From positions 326,005 to 390,004 of the forward strand of contig KL370851.1 of NCBI GenBank assembly GCA_000702025.1: DNA of 64,000 bases. The letters are read 5' to 3'. Source of the DNA: Blautia schinkii DSM 10518 (lineage in GTDB: Bacteria; Bacillota; Clostridia; Lachnospirales; Lachnospiraceae). This document shows, piece by piece, positions 50,584-58,827 of the stretch (position 1 is its first letter; each line of letters starts with the position of its first letter). The notes beneath the pieces are model-generated. The model had not been told where the DNA came from. It did not search any database and worked only from the letters and a program-made list of their open reading frames with translations. Both the position numbers and the translations under genes were made by a program.

Positions 50584-51810
50584 ATGCGGGGGAAGTGGAT
50601 AAACATATTTTTATCCGGGATATTGGCTGCCGGCCTGCTGCTGACACCGATATCTACATACGGAGAGACGCAAGACACAGGGCAGGACACTACGTCCGAC
50701 AGCGGTGCAGAAAATGCGGCCCATGATGATACATTGATCACATCACCAAGCGGTGTACTGATGGAGGCACAGACAGGAACGATCATTTATGAAAAAGACA
50801 AGGATACCAGAAGAAGTCCGGCCAGCATTACGAAAATCATGACCTTGATCCTGATTTTTGATGCCATTGAAAATGGTGCGTTAAAGATGGAGGATACCGT
50901 GACCACAAGCGCCTACGCCAAATCCATGGGCGGTTCCCAGGTGTTTCTGGAGGAGGGCGAGACACAGGATGTGGAAACCATGATCAAATGCATTGTTATC
51001 GCTTCCGGAAACGACGCCAGCGTTGCCATGGCCGAGCACATTGCAGGCAGCGAACAGGAATTTGTCAAACGTATGAATGAACGCGCTGCGGGACTTGGGA
51101 TGGTCAATACCCATTTTGAGGACTGCTGCGGCCTTACGGAATCTACAAATCATTATACCTCTGCTCACGATATCGCCATCATGAGCCGTGAGCTTATTAC
51201 AAAATACCCCAAAATCCTGGAATATTCCTCCATATGGATGGAAAACATTACCCATGTTACCAGACAGGGGACCAGTGAATTCGGTCTTACCAACACAAAC
51301 AAGCTGATTCGCAGCTATGAAGGCTGTGTGGGATTGAAGACAGGAAGTACGAGTATTGCCAAATTTTGTCTTTCCGCAGTGGCGCAGCGAAACGGAATTA
51401 CCCTTATCGCTGTGGTCATGGCAGCTCCGGAGGTGAAAACACGGTTTAAGGATGCGGCGGCGCTGCTTAATTATGGTTTTTCCAAATGCAGCCTGTATGT
51501 GGATGAAAAACTGTCGAAGCTTCCGCTGATTCCTGTGAAGAAGGGTGTGAAGGATGAGGTTCCGATTGCTTATGAGGAGCAGTTTAAATATCTGAGCACC
51601 GATGGTAAGGCGATTACGGATGTTAAGAAAAAGCTGAAGATTCCAAGAACTGTGGAAGCTCCGGTGAAAAAGGGGGAGCAGGCGGGGGAGATGTTTTATT
51701 ATATGGGAGATAAGGAATTGGGGAGCGTAAGGGTGCTGTATGCGGAGTCGGTGAAGAAGGCTACGTATGGGGATTGTTTGAGGATTGTATTCCGAGAAGT
51801 GTTTTCCTGA
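50584..51810 (+). CDS. Serine-type D-Ala-D-Ala carboxypeptidase (DacF/PBP5 type)
   Basis: An exported 408-residue penicillin-binding protein that trims the terminal D-alanine from peptidoglycan stem peptides. Signal peptide about residues 1-27 (IFLSGILAAGLLLTPIS). Active-site motifs are SITK in SPASITKIM, SGN in VIASGNDASVAM and KTGS. A C-terminal beta domain follows, ending TYGDCLRIVFREVF, the usual membrane-associating end. A second carboxypeptidase is encoded at 60202. The 3' end of the gene is strikingly G+T rich and stops 15 bases before hairpin copy D. Confidence 0.94.
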   Translation: MRGKWINIFLSGILAAGLLLTPISTYGETQDTGQDTTSDSGAENAAHDDTLITSPSGVLMEAQTGTIIYEKDKDTRRSPASITKIMTLILIFDAIENGALKMEDTVTTSAYAKSMGGSQVFLEEGETQDVETMIKCIVIASGNDASVAMAEHIAGSEQEFVKRMNERAAGLGMVNTHFEDCCGLTESTNHYTSAHDIAIMSRELITKYPKILEYSSIWMENITHVTRQGTSEFGLTNTNKLIRSYEGCVGLKTGSTSIAKFCLSAVAQRNGITLIAVVMAAPEVKTRFKDAAALLNYGFSKCSLYVDEKLSKLPLIPVKKGVKDEVPIAYEEQFKYLSTDGKAITDVKKKLKIPRTVEAPVKKGEQAGEMFYYMGDKELGSVRVLYAESVKKATYGDCLRIVFREVFS

Positions 51811-51825
51811 TTTATAGAGGGGGAA

Positions 51826-52080
51826 GGGGACCCTGGGAAGGTGTTGAACGGCAATGAGAAGGGAATTCGGGGAGCGGCGCGGGCTGTGGGCGTGTGAGGC
51901 AGATGCTCGCTTCCCTTCAACTAATCGGTAACTGCGACTAAGCCGCTCACGAAGAGCGTTCGCGGCTAAGTCTCCGTAACCGCTGGATTTTCAGGCGCGC
52001 TTCCGCAAATCTGCCTCACACGTCCACAGCCCGCGCCGCTCCCTGAATTCCCTTCTCACTGCCTACCACTACGTTTCCGT
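51826..52080 (+). repeat. Variable-arm hairpin element, copy D
   Basis: Forward copy. It begins GGGGACCCT and GTGTTGAACGG and ends GCCTACCACTACGTTTCC. Arms 51850-51904 and 52009-52063 pair over 55 bases with two wobbles and one mismatch. Core 51905-52008. Inner stems: TCGGT/ACCGC (four of five pairs) and AAGCCGC/GCGGCTAAG, a compensatory change relative to copy A. It faces copy E across about 112 bases that contain no gene. Confidence 0.93.
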
Positions 52081-52192
52081 TCCCTTCCTGGAAGTTGTTC
52101 TTTTCGCAGGAAGTATTTTGAGTGCGAAACAGAAGCGCTATTTCACCAAACAGATTTCTTCCGGTGTAAGGGACAAGCGATTCGGAGGGGGT

Positions 52193-52447
52193 GGAAACGT
52201 AGAGGTAGGTAAGGAGCAGGCGGCTGGGGGACGGGGAAAACGGCAGACGTGTCAGGCGGATTTTGCGTAAGCGCGCCTGAAAATCCAGTGCCTACGGAGA
52301 CTTAGACGCGAACGCTCTCGTGAGCGTCTTAGTCGCAGTTGGCACTTAGTTGAAGGGAAGCGGGCAACCGCCTGACACGTCTGCCGTTTTCCCCGTCCCC
52401 CCAGCCACCTGCTCCTTACCGTTCGACACCTTTCCGGGGGTCCCCTC
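52193..52447 (-). repeat. Variable-arm hairpin element, copy E
   Basis: Reverse copy paired with D. Arms 52208-52259 and 52368-52420 pair with one gap and one wobble. Core 52260-52367. Inner stem GTGCC/GGCAC. The outer end (CCGTTCGACACC, then GGGGGTCCCC) stops eight bases before the -35 of the ABC exporter promoter. Confidence 0.93.
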
Positions 52448-52455
52448 CAAATGTT

Positions 52456-52485
52456 TTGACAAAATACGAGCGGACGGGTTATAAT
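52456..52485 (+). promoter_or_regulatory. Sigma-A promoter of the ABC exporter gene
   Basis: TTGACA (52456-52461), 18-base spacer, TATAAT (52480-52485). It gives a leader of about 135 bases. Confidence 0.85.
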
Positions 52486-52629
52486 AAACATCGTGTGACA
52501 ACAGCAAAGCAGACAACAGTAAAGTAAACACCACGAAGCAGCACTCTAAAAAGAAGTGAACGCCTGCCGTGTGTAAATATATGGAAAAATATATAGAGAA
52601 ATATATAGAGGGAGTGACCGAATATCATT

Positions 52630-54378
52630 ATGGAACAGAAGAAAAAATCACCAAATAAACTCAAACTATTAGCAGGCTATTATAAACCCTATAAACGCCT
52701 GTTTTTTGCCGACCTGTTTTTTGCGGTTCTGGGGTCTGCCGTAACACTTGTGATTCCTCTCCTGGTGCGTTACATCATGAATTCCGTAGGCGCAATGCCC
52801 ACCAGCGAGGCAAAAGGTATCATTCTCCAGATTGGAATCGGCATGCTTGTACTCATCCTGGTTCAATTGGGCAGCCGTTATTTCATCACCTATTACGGAC
52901 ATATGATGGGCGCCTATATCGAACATGACATGCGTAACGAGATTTTCAGCCACTACCAGAAGCTTTCCTTTACATTTTACGACAATCAGAAGGTAGGCCA
53001 CCTGCTTTCGAGGATTACCAGCGACTTGTTTGATATCAGCGAGCTGCTGCACCACGGGCCAGAGGATATCCTGATTTCGTTTATCAAGCTTTTGGGTGCG
53101 TTCATCATCCTCCTGAATGTCAACTGGAAGCTGGCGCTGATCAGTATCGGTATTGTGATTGTGATGCTGGTTTATGCGCTTATCTTTAACAAGAAGATGA
53201 AGTATGCGTTCAAGGAGAACCGTGCGCGTATCGCGGATATCAACAGCCAGATTGAGGACAGCCTTGCAGGTATCCGTGTAGTGAAATCCTTTGGGAATGA
53301 GAAGCGTGAGATGGAGAAATTCGCAAAGGGCAACGAGCGTTTTGTGGATGCGAAAAGACTTACATACCGATACATGGCAGGTTATCATTCAGGCATGGAT
53401 GCTTTTACTACACTGATTACGGTGGCATCCCTTGTGGCAGGAGCGTTTTTCCTTACGGACGGAACTCTTTCGGCTGCGGACCTGGTAACCTTTCTTCTCT
53501 ATATCAACAATTTCACAGAGCCGGTGACTAAGCTTGTGAATTTTACCGAGCAGTTCCAGAATGGCTACAGCGGTTATGACCGTTTCCTGGAGATGATGGC
53601 TATCGCCCCGGATATCGCGGATGCGCCGGATGCGGTTTCTCTTGACCATGTGGACGGGGATATCCGGTTTGAGGAAGTTTCTTTCCGCTATGAGGAGAAC
53701 CAGGAGGAGGTACTTTCCCATGTGAATCTGGAGGTGAAGCCGGGTGAGTACGTGGCGCTGGTGGGAAGCTCCGGAGCGGGAAAAACTACGCTTTGTAGCC
53801 TTATTCCGCGGTTTTACGATGTGTCCGACGGCAGGATTCTGTTGGACGGCAGGGACATTCGGCAGATTAAGCTTAAGGACCTGCGCCGCCAGATTGGGAT
53901 TGTGCAGCAGGATGTATACCTTTTTGCGGGAACGATTATGGAAAATATCCGCTACGGTAAGCCGGGGGCTTCTGACGAGGAGGTTATCCGGGCGGCTAAA
54001 GCAGCCAATGCGCATGACTTTATCATGGAGATGCCTGCGGATTATGATACAGATATCGGACAGCGAGGGGTGAAACTCTCAGGTGGACAGAAGCAGAGGC
54101 TTTCCATTGCAAGAGCATTTCTGAAAAACCCACCGATTCTTATCTTTGATGAGGCCACTTCTGCGCTTGATAATGAGAGCGAGAAAGTGGTGCAGGATTC
54201 TCTGGAAAAGCTTGCCAAAGACCGTACGACGTTTGTGATCGCACACAGATTGTCTACCATCCGTAACGCAAGACGGATACTTGTGCTGACGGAGGAAGGG
54301 ATTGCTGAGGAGGGAACTCATAAGGAGCTGCTTGCCAAGGACGGTGTTTATGCAAGACTCTGCGAGGCAGGGTTATAG
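52630..54378 (+). CDS. ABC exporter, fused permease and ATPase (MsbA/LmrA type)
   Basis: A 582-residue half-transporter that should work as a homodimer. Six membrane helices occupy about residues 15-310; the ATPase has Walker A GSSGAGKTTLCSL, Q-loop QQDVYLFAGTI, signature LSGGQKQRLSIARAFL, Walker B ILIFDEATSALD and the switch in FVIAHRLSTI. Substrate may be lipid, drug or peptide. The ribosome site (GAGGGAG) is rather far from ATG 52630. Its last codons are repeated in decayed form downstream. Confidence 0.94.
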   Translation: MEQKKKSPNKLKLLAGYYKPYKRLFFADLFFAVLGSAVTLVIPLLVRYIMNSVGAMPTSEAKGIILQIGIGMLVLILVQLGSRYFITYYGHMMGAYIEHDMRNEIFSHYQKLSFTFYDNQKVGHLLSRITSDLFDISELLHHGPEDILISFIKLLGAFIILLNVNWKLALISIGIVIVMLVYALIFNKKMKYAFKENRARIADINSQIEDSLAGIRVVKSFGNEKREMEKFAKGNERFVDAKRLTYRYMAGYHSGMDAFTTLITVASLVAGAFFLTDGTLSAADLVTFLLYINNFTEPVTKLVNFTEQFQNGYSGYDRFLEMMAIAPDIADAPDAVSLDHVDGDIRFEEVSFRYEENQEEVLSHVNLEVKPGEYVALVGSSGAGKTTLCSLIPRFYDVSDGRILLDGRDIRQIKLKDLRRQIGIVQQDVYLFAGTIMENIRYGKPGASDEEVIRAAKAANAHDFIMEMPADYDTDIGQRGVKLSGGQKQRLSIARAFLKNPPILIFDEATSALDNESEKVVQDSLEKLAKDRTTFVIAHRLSTIRNARRILVLTEEGIAEEGTHKELLAKDGVYARLCEAGL

Positions 54379-54600
54379 GAAGGTTCTGCGTAGCAAGACT
54401 TAGAACGAGTTTATTGCGAGCAGATGAAGGATAGGAAGACTCTGAGGAGCGCAGTTTAGAGCGAGTATTTGCGGGGCAGAAGAAGAGAAAGACTCCGCGA
54501 GGGCAGAGCTATAGGAAATTCTGACGAGACGGAGTTGGGTAAGACACTGTGAGGCAGGGTTATAAGGAATACTTTGCCAAGCGGGGCCATAAAAGGAGAA
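54357..54600 (+). repeat. Degenerate tandem repeats derived from the 3' end of the ABC exporter gene
   Basis: The final codons and stop of the exporter (GACTCTGCGAGGCAGGGTTA, then TAGGAA) recur in decayed form about four more times: GACTCTGAGGAGCGCAG, GACTCCGCGAGGGCAGAGCTAT, GACACTGTGAGGCAGGGTTAT and a last weaker one, at intervals of 40-80 bases. No gene is present here. Confidence 0.65.
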
Positions 54601-54607
54601 TAATTGC

Positions 54608-55447
54608 ATGATACAAGATATCGCACCATATAAATTTAATAACCAGTATCACCCGTGTGTGCCGAAGGCGGAGAGTTTTGTGCTCATGTATGAGAACCGG
54701 GAGGTTTGGGTGAAGGAAAAGGATGGGAAAGTGAGTTTTCCCACTTTCCGTGAGCTTGAGGAGACGGACCCCGGCATTTATGAACGGGCGGTTTATCTTT
54801 TTTCTATTGATCAGGAAACGTTTTTTATTGTGAAAAATCTTGACGTAACGGCTTATGAGGGGTATTCCTTCCGACCGCTGAATTTCCTTCGTACAGCAGA
54901 GCCGCAGTATCTGGCGTTTGCCGGGGCTACGGGGCATCAGCTTTATACGTGGTACCAGAACCGCCATTACTGCGGACGCTGCGGTAAGCCTATGGTCCAT
55001 GACGCGCGGGAGCGGATGATGTACTGCGCAGGCTGCGACAACAGAGAATACCCTAAAATCTGTCCGGCTGTGATTGTGGGAATCATCAACGGGGATAAGC
55101 TTCTCCTCTCCAAATATGAGGGTAGGGAGTTTAAACGCTACGCACTCATTGCCGGATTTGCGGAAATCGGGGAAACGATTGAGGATACGGTCCGCAGAGA
55201 GGTTATGGAGGAGGTTGGGCTTAAGGTGAAAAACATCCGTTTTTATAAAAGCCAGCCTTGGGCCTTTACGGATACGCTGCTGATGGGCTTTTATTGTGAT
55301 CTGGACGGCGATGAGACGATTACGCTGGACCGAGAGGAGCTTGCCATGGCAGAATGGGTAAATAGGGAAGAGATTCCTGACGAAGGCGAAAACATCAGCC
55401 TTACAAAAGAAATGATGATGAATTTCAAAAAGGGAGGGTTATGCTGA
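54608..55447 (+). CDS. nudC: NAD(+)/NADH pyrophosphatase, Nudix with zinc ribbon
   Basis: A 279-residue NudC-type hydrolase that splits NADH to NMNH and AMP and can remove NAD caps from RNA. A zinc ribbon is seen (YCGRCGKPMVHDARERMMYC then AGCDN), followed by the Nudix box (GFAEIGETIEDTVRREVMEE) and SQPWAF, the NudC-specific motif. ATG 54608 follows AAAAGGAGAATAATTGC. Its end overlaps the start of the MoeA-like gene, so both are translated together. Confidence 0.94.
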   Translation: MIQDIAPYKFNNQYHPCVPKAESFVLMYENREVWVKEKDGKVSFPTFRELEETDPGIYERAVYLFSIDQETFFIVKNLDVTAYEGYSFRPLNFLRTAEPQYLAFAGATGHQLYTWYQNRHYCGRCGKPMVHDARERMMYCAGCDNREYPKICPAVIVGIINGDKLLLSKYEGREFKRYALIAGFAEIGETIEDTVRREVMEEVGLKVKNIRFYKSQPWAFTDTLLMGFYCDLDGDETITLDREELAMAEWVNREEIPDEGENISLTKEMMMNFKKGGLC

Positions 55448-56475
55448 TGAAGGAAATCAGAACAGTAGATGCTGTGGGGCATATTCTCTGTCATGATATC
55501 ACACAGATCATCAAAGATGAAAAAAAGGGAGTTCTTTTTCAAAAGGGGCATGTAGTGCGGGAGGAGGATATTCCGGCGCTGCTTTCTGTGGGAAAAGAGC
55601 ATTTATTCGTATGGGAAAAGCAGGAAGGAATCCTCCATGAGAATGAGGGCGCTGAGATTTTATATCGTATCTGTGCGGGAGATTGTATGCATGGAACACC
55701 GGTGAAGGAAGGAAAGATTGAGCTGGTAGCTGATATCGACGGTCTGCTGAAAATCCGCCGTGACGCGCTTGTGAAAATAAACAGCCTTGGAGAGATGATG
55801 ATCGCCTCCCGCCACGGTGATTTTCCGGTAAAAAAAGGAGACAAGCTCGCGGGAACGCGGATCATTCCTCTTGTAATAGAGAAAGAAAAAATGGATAGGG
55901 CAGTTTCGAAGGCAGGGGAGAATCCCATTTTCACAATCCTGCCTTATCAGCATAAAAAGGTAGGCATTGTTACCACCGGAAGCGAAGTGCAGAAGGGCCT
56001 GATCAAGGATACCTTTACGCCTGTGCTCAAAGAAAAACTGGCTGAATATCCCACAGAGGTAATTGGGCAGACTACTCCGGGAGACGTGAAAGAACAGATT
56101 ACGGCCGATATCCTTTCGTTTATCGAAAACGGTGCGGATATGGTGATCTGCAGCGGCGGAATGAGTGTGGACCCGGATGACAGAACTCCGGGCGCCATCA
56201 AGGATACCGGCGCGCAGATTGTCACCTACGGAGCCCCGGTTCTGCCAGGTGCAATGCTGCTCGTGGCATACTATGAGCATGACGGACGTACTGTGCCCAT
56301 CCTTGGACTTCCCGGATGTGTGATGTATGCCAAACGTACGATTTTTGATTTGATATTGCCGCGGATTATGGCGGATGATGAGATCAAGGCTGAACAAATA
56401 GCAGCCTTAGGGGAGGGCGGACTTTGCCTGAACTGTGATATTTGTACATTTCCGAATTGTGGGTTCGGGAAGTGA
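55447..56475 (+). CDS. Molybdopterin-binding (MoeA/MogA-like) protein with C-terminal cysteine cluster
   Basis: A 342-residue protein with a MoaB/Mog-type molybdopterin-binding domain in its second half: GIVTTGSEVQKGLIKD, ICSGGMSVDPDDRTPGAI and PVLPGAMLLVAYYE. The first half is less conserved and resembles MoeA-like linker domains. The last residues carry CLNCDICTFPNC, a CX2CX2CX4C pattern that could hold an iron-sulfur cluster or zinc. No other molybdenum-cofactor gene is present in the window. ATG 55447 overlaps the nudC stop and has GGGAGGG nine bases upstream; ATG 55441 is the alternative. Confidence 0.83.
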   Translation: MKEIRTVDAVGHILCHDITQIIKDEKKGVLFQKGHVVREEDIPALLSVGKEHLFVWEKQEGILHENEGAEILYRICAGDCMHGTPVKEGKIELVADIDGLLKIRRDALVKINSLGEMMIASRHGDFPVKKGDKLAGTRIIPLVIEKEKMDRAVSKAGENPIFTILPYQHKKVGIVTTGSEVQKGLIKDTFTPVLKEKLAEYPTEVIGQTTPGDVKEQITADILSFIENGADMVICSGGMSVDPDDRTPGAIKDTGAQIVTYGAPVLPGAMLLVAYYEHDGRTVPILGLPGCVMYAKRTIFDLILPRIMADDEIKAEQIAALGEGGLCLNCDICTFPNCGFGK

Positions 56476-56531
56476 AACGGGCATCCAAGCATGTCCGCAT
56501 AGCTCGTTAGACGCGGAAGTAAAGGAGATTC

Positions 56532-57338
56532 ATGAAAACATTCAGAACCAAGAACTATGAAATCCGTTCACCTAAAATCAGAGACACCATCGGCGCACGT
56601 TTTGCCGTGATGACGGATCTGCATGGGCTGGAGTTCGGTGAAGGGAACCGGGAGCTGATAAGCGCTGTGTACAAACATAAGCCGGACGCTGTGCTTGTGC
56701 TGGGAGACATGATCGTCCGTGAGCAGCACGAGAGTCTGCTGCGTGCGGGCAATATGCTTTCAGAGCTTGCATCCAGATATCCGGTATATTACGCTCTGGG
56801 AAACCATGAATACAAAAATTTTACCACAGAAAAACACCGCAGCCAATATATGGAATATGAGGAAAACCTGGAAAAGGCAGGCGTGCGCTTTCTGCATAAC
56901 CAGCAGGCATGCCTGGAGATTGCAGGTACGAAATTCACCTTTCATGGACTGGAGCTGCCGCTTATCTATTACCACAAGCCGAATTCCCCGAAGCTTTCTC
57001 TGAAGGTAATGGAGGCACTGATCGGCACGCCGTCATCTGAGGGAGTGCATGTACTTTTGGCTCATAACCCCAAGTACGGAAACACATATTTTTCCTGGGG
57101 AGCAGATTTGATTCTTTCCGGGCATTATCACGGCGGAGTTGTGCGGTTGGGTGAACACAGAGGGCTTACCTCGCCGCAGTATATTCTTTTTCCGCCTTAT
57201 TGCTGCGGAGATTTCCGAAAGGGAGACAGACAGATGATCGTAAGCGCGGGGCTTGGGGAGCACACCATACCTGTGCGTATCAATAATCCCCGGGAATTGC
57301 TGATGGTCACCATGAAACCTCTTGAAAATCAGGAGTAA
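56532..57338 (+). CDS. Calcineurin-type metallophosphoesterase
   Basis: A 268-residue two-metal phosphoesterase. All metal motifs are visible: MTDLHG (DXH), VLGDMI (GD), GNHEYK (GNHE), LLAHNP (H) and SGHYHGG (GHXH). No N-terminal membrane helix is evident, so it is probably cytoplasmic or membrane-associated. Related YkuE/YaeI proteins act on lipids or nucleotides; the substrate here is unknown. ATG 56532 follows AAAGGAGATTC. It stands between the MoeA-like gene and scpA in the same direction. Confidence 0.92.
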   Translation: MKTFRTKNYEIRSPKIRDTIGARFAVMTDLHGLEFGEGNRELISAVYKHKPDAVLVLGDMIVREQHESLLRAGNMLSELASRYPVYYALGNHEYKNFTTEKHRSQYMEYEENLEKAGVRFLHNQQACLEIAGTKFTFHGLELPLIYYHKPNSPKLSLKVMEALIGTPSSEGVHVLLAHNPKYGNTYFSWGADLILSGHYHGGVVRLGEHRGLTSPQYILFPPYCCGDFRKGDRQMIVSAGLGEHTIPVRINNPRELLMVTMKPLENQE

Positions 57339-57436
57339 TCCAGTTAAAATAAAAATTATTTGGCGGTTGTTTTCCAAGATACCAGACAGGAATGTATCAG
57401 CACAGGAAGCGGCAGCCTACAGAAAGAGGACGGTTT

Positions 57437-58225
57437 ATGGCTATACCGGTTAAGCTTAATGTATTTGAGGGACCTTTGGACCTGCTCCTTCACCTGATTG
57501 ATAAAAATAAAATCGATATCTATGATATCCCTATTGTGGAGATTACGGATCAGTACATGGAGTATATTCATTCCATGGAAGAGGAAGATTTGGGAATCAT
57601 GAGTGAATTTCTGGTGATGGCGGCCACGCTTTTGGACATCAAATGTAAAATGCTCCTGCCCAAGGAGATTAACGAGGAAGGCGAGGAGGAGGACCCGCGC
57701 GCAGAGCTGGTGGAAAAGCTTCTTGAGTACAAAATGTACAAATTCATGTCCTACGAGCTGAAGGAGCGTATGGATGACGCCGGAACCGTGTTTTATAAAA
57801 AGCCTACAGTTCCGCCCGAGGTATTATGCCACAGAGAACCTGTGGACCCCCGGGAGCTTCTGGCCGGACTGACTCTGGAGAAGCTCAACGCAATTTATAA
57901 ATCCATCATCCGCAGGCAGGAGGATAAGATCGACCCCATCCGAAGCAAATTCGGCAAAATTGAGAAGGAGGAGGTCAGTCTTTCCGACAAAATGCTGGAG
58001 ATGAAGGAGTTTGCCAGAACGCACCGCCGTTTCAGCTTCCGAAGCATGTTGGAAAAGCAGTGCTCTAAGGTACAGGTGATTGTCACCTTTTTGTCCATTC
58101 TCGAGTTGATGAAGATGGGACATATTCAGGTGGAGCAGGAGTCATTGTTTGACGATATTCAGGTGGAGGTTGTGACAGACCCGGATACCTGGAAGAATTT
58201 AACAGAAAATGCAGACGACGAATGA
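57437..58225 (+). CDS. scpA: Segregation and condensation protein A (kleisin)
   Basis: Kleisin subunit of the SMC condensin that compacts and separates chromosomes; 262 residues. It begins AIPVKLNVFEGPLDLLLHLI, the diagnostic start, then DIYDIPIVEITDQYMEYI; the C-terminal winged helix includes VIVTFLSILELMKMGHI. ATG 57437 is chosen to match that start. scpB follows after 18 bases, as is usual. Confidence 0.96.
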   Translation: MAIPVKLNVFEGPLDLLLHLIDKNKIDIYDIPIVEITDQYMEYIHSMEEEDLGIMSEFLVMAATLLDIKCKMLLPKEINEEGEEEDPRAELVEKLLEYKMYKFMSYELKERMDDAGTVFYKKPTVPPEVLCHREPVDPRELLAGLTLEKLNAIYKSIIRRQEDKIDPIRSKFGKIEKEEVSLSDKMLEMKEFARTHRRFSFRSMLEKQCSKVQVIVTFLSILELMKMGHIQVEQESLFDDIQVEVVTDPDTWKNLTENADDE

Positions 58226-58243
58226 CAGGAATGAGGATTTTCA

Positions 58244-58813
58244 GTGGAAATTAAGAAGATTGAGGCAGCAATAGAGGCGATACTTTTTACTATGGGGGAA
58301 TCTGTGGAGCTTTCTCAGATTGCCAAAGCCATCGAACAGGATAACCAGACAACAGAGAAGATAATTCATAATCTCATGGACCGTTACCAGCAGGAGGAAC
58401 GGGGAATCCAGATCATTGAGCTGGAAAATTCCTTTCAGATGTGTACAAAAAAAGAATATTATGAGTATCTGGTGCGGATAGCCATGCAGCCCAAGAAGCC
58501 GGTGCTTACCGACGTAATGCTGGAAACCCTGTCCATCATTGCCTATAAGCAGCCCGTGACAAAGGCTGAAATCGAGAAAATCCGCGGAGTGAAGTGTGAC
58601 CACGCGGTGAATAAGCTTGTGGAATATAATCTGGTGAGAGAGCTTGGCAGGCTGGATGCACCCGGACGTCCTATCCTTTTCGGGACAACAGAAGAATTTC
58701 TCCGCTCCTTCGGGGTCCAGGCCATCGAGGAGCTGCCTATGCTGGACCCGGTACAGATTGAGGATTTCAAAGCGGAAGCGGAAGAAGAAATCCAGCTTAA
58801 GCTGGACATATAG
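58244..58813 (+). CDS. scpB: Segregation and condensation protein B
   Basis: Winged-helix partner of ScpA in the SMC complex, 189 residues. Typical blocks are IEAAIEAILFTMGESVEL, LSIIAYKQPVTKAEIEKIRG and the LVRELGRLDAPGRPILFGTT loop. The start is GTG 58244 with GAGGA about eight bases upstream; the first codons match the family N-terminus. The next gene begins 14 bases after its stop. Confidence 0.95.
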   Translation: MEIKKIEAAIEAILFTMGESVELSQIAKAIEQDNQTTEKIIHNLMDRYQQEERGIQIIELENSFQMCTKKEYYEYLVRIAMQPKKPVLTDVMLETLSIIAYKQPVTKAEIEKIRGVKCDHAVNKLVEYNLVRELGRLDAPGRPILFGTTEEFLRSFGVQAIEELPMLDPVQIEDFKAEAEEEIQLKLDI

Positions 58814-58827
58814 AAGGAGATGGTATT

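Noticed and set aside
18360..52447. Retron, group II intron or diversity-generating element as explanation of the hairpins
   Set aside because: No reverse transcriptase gene, intron domains or template/variable repeat pair is present in the window.
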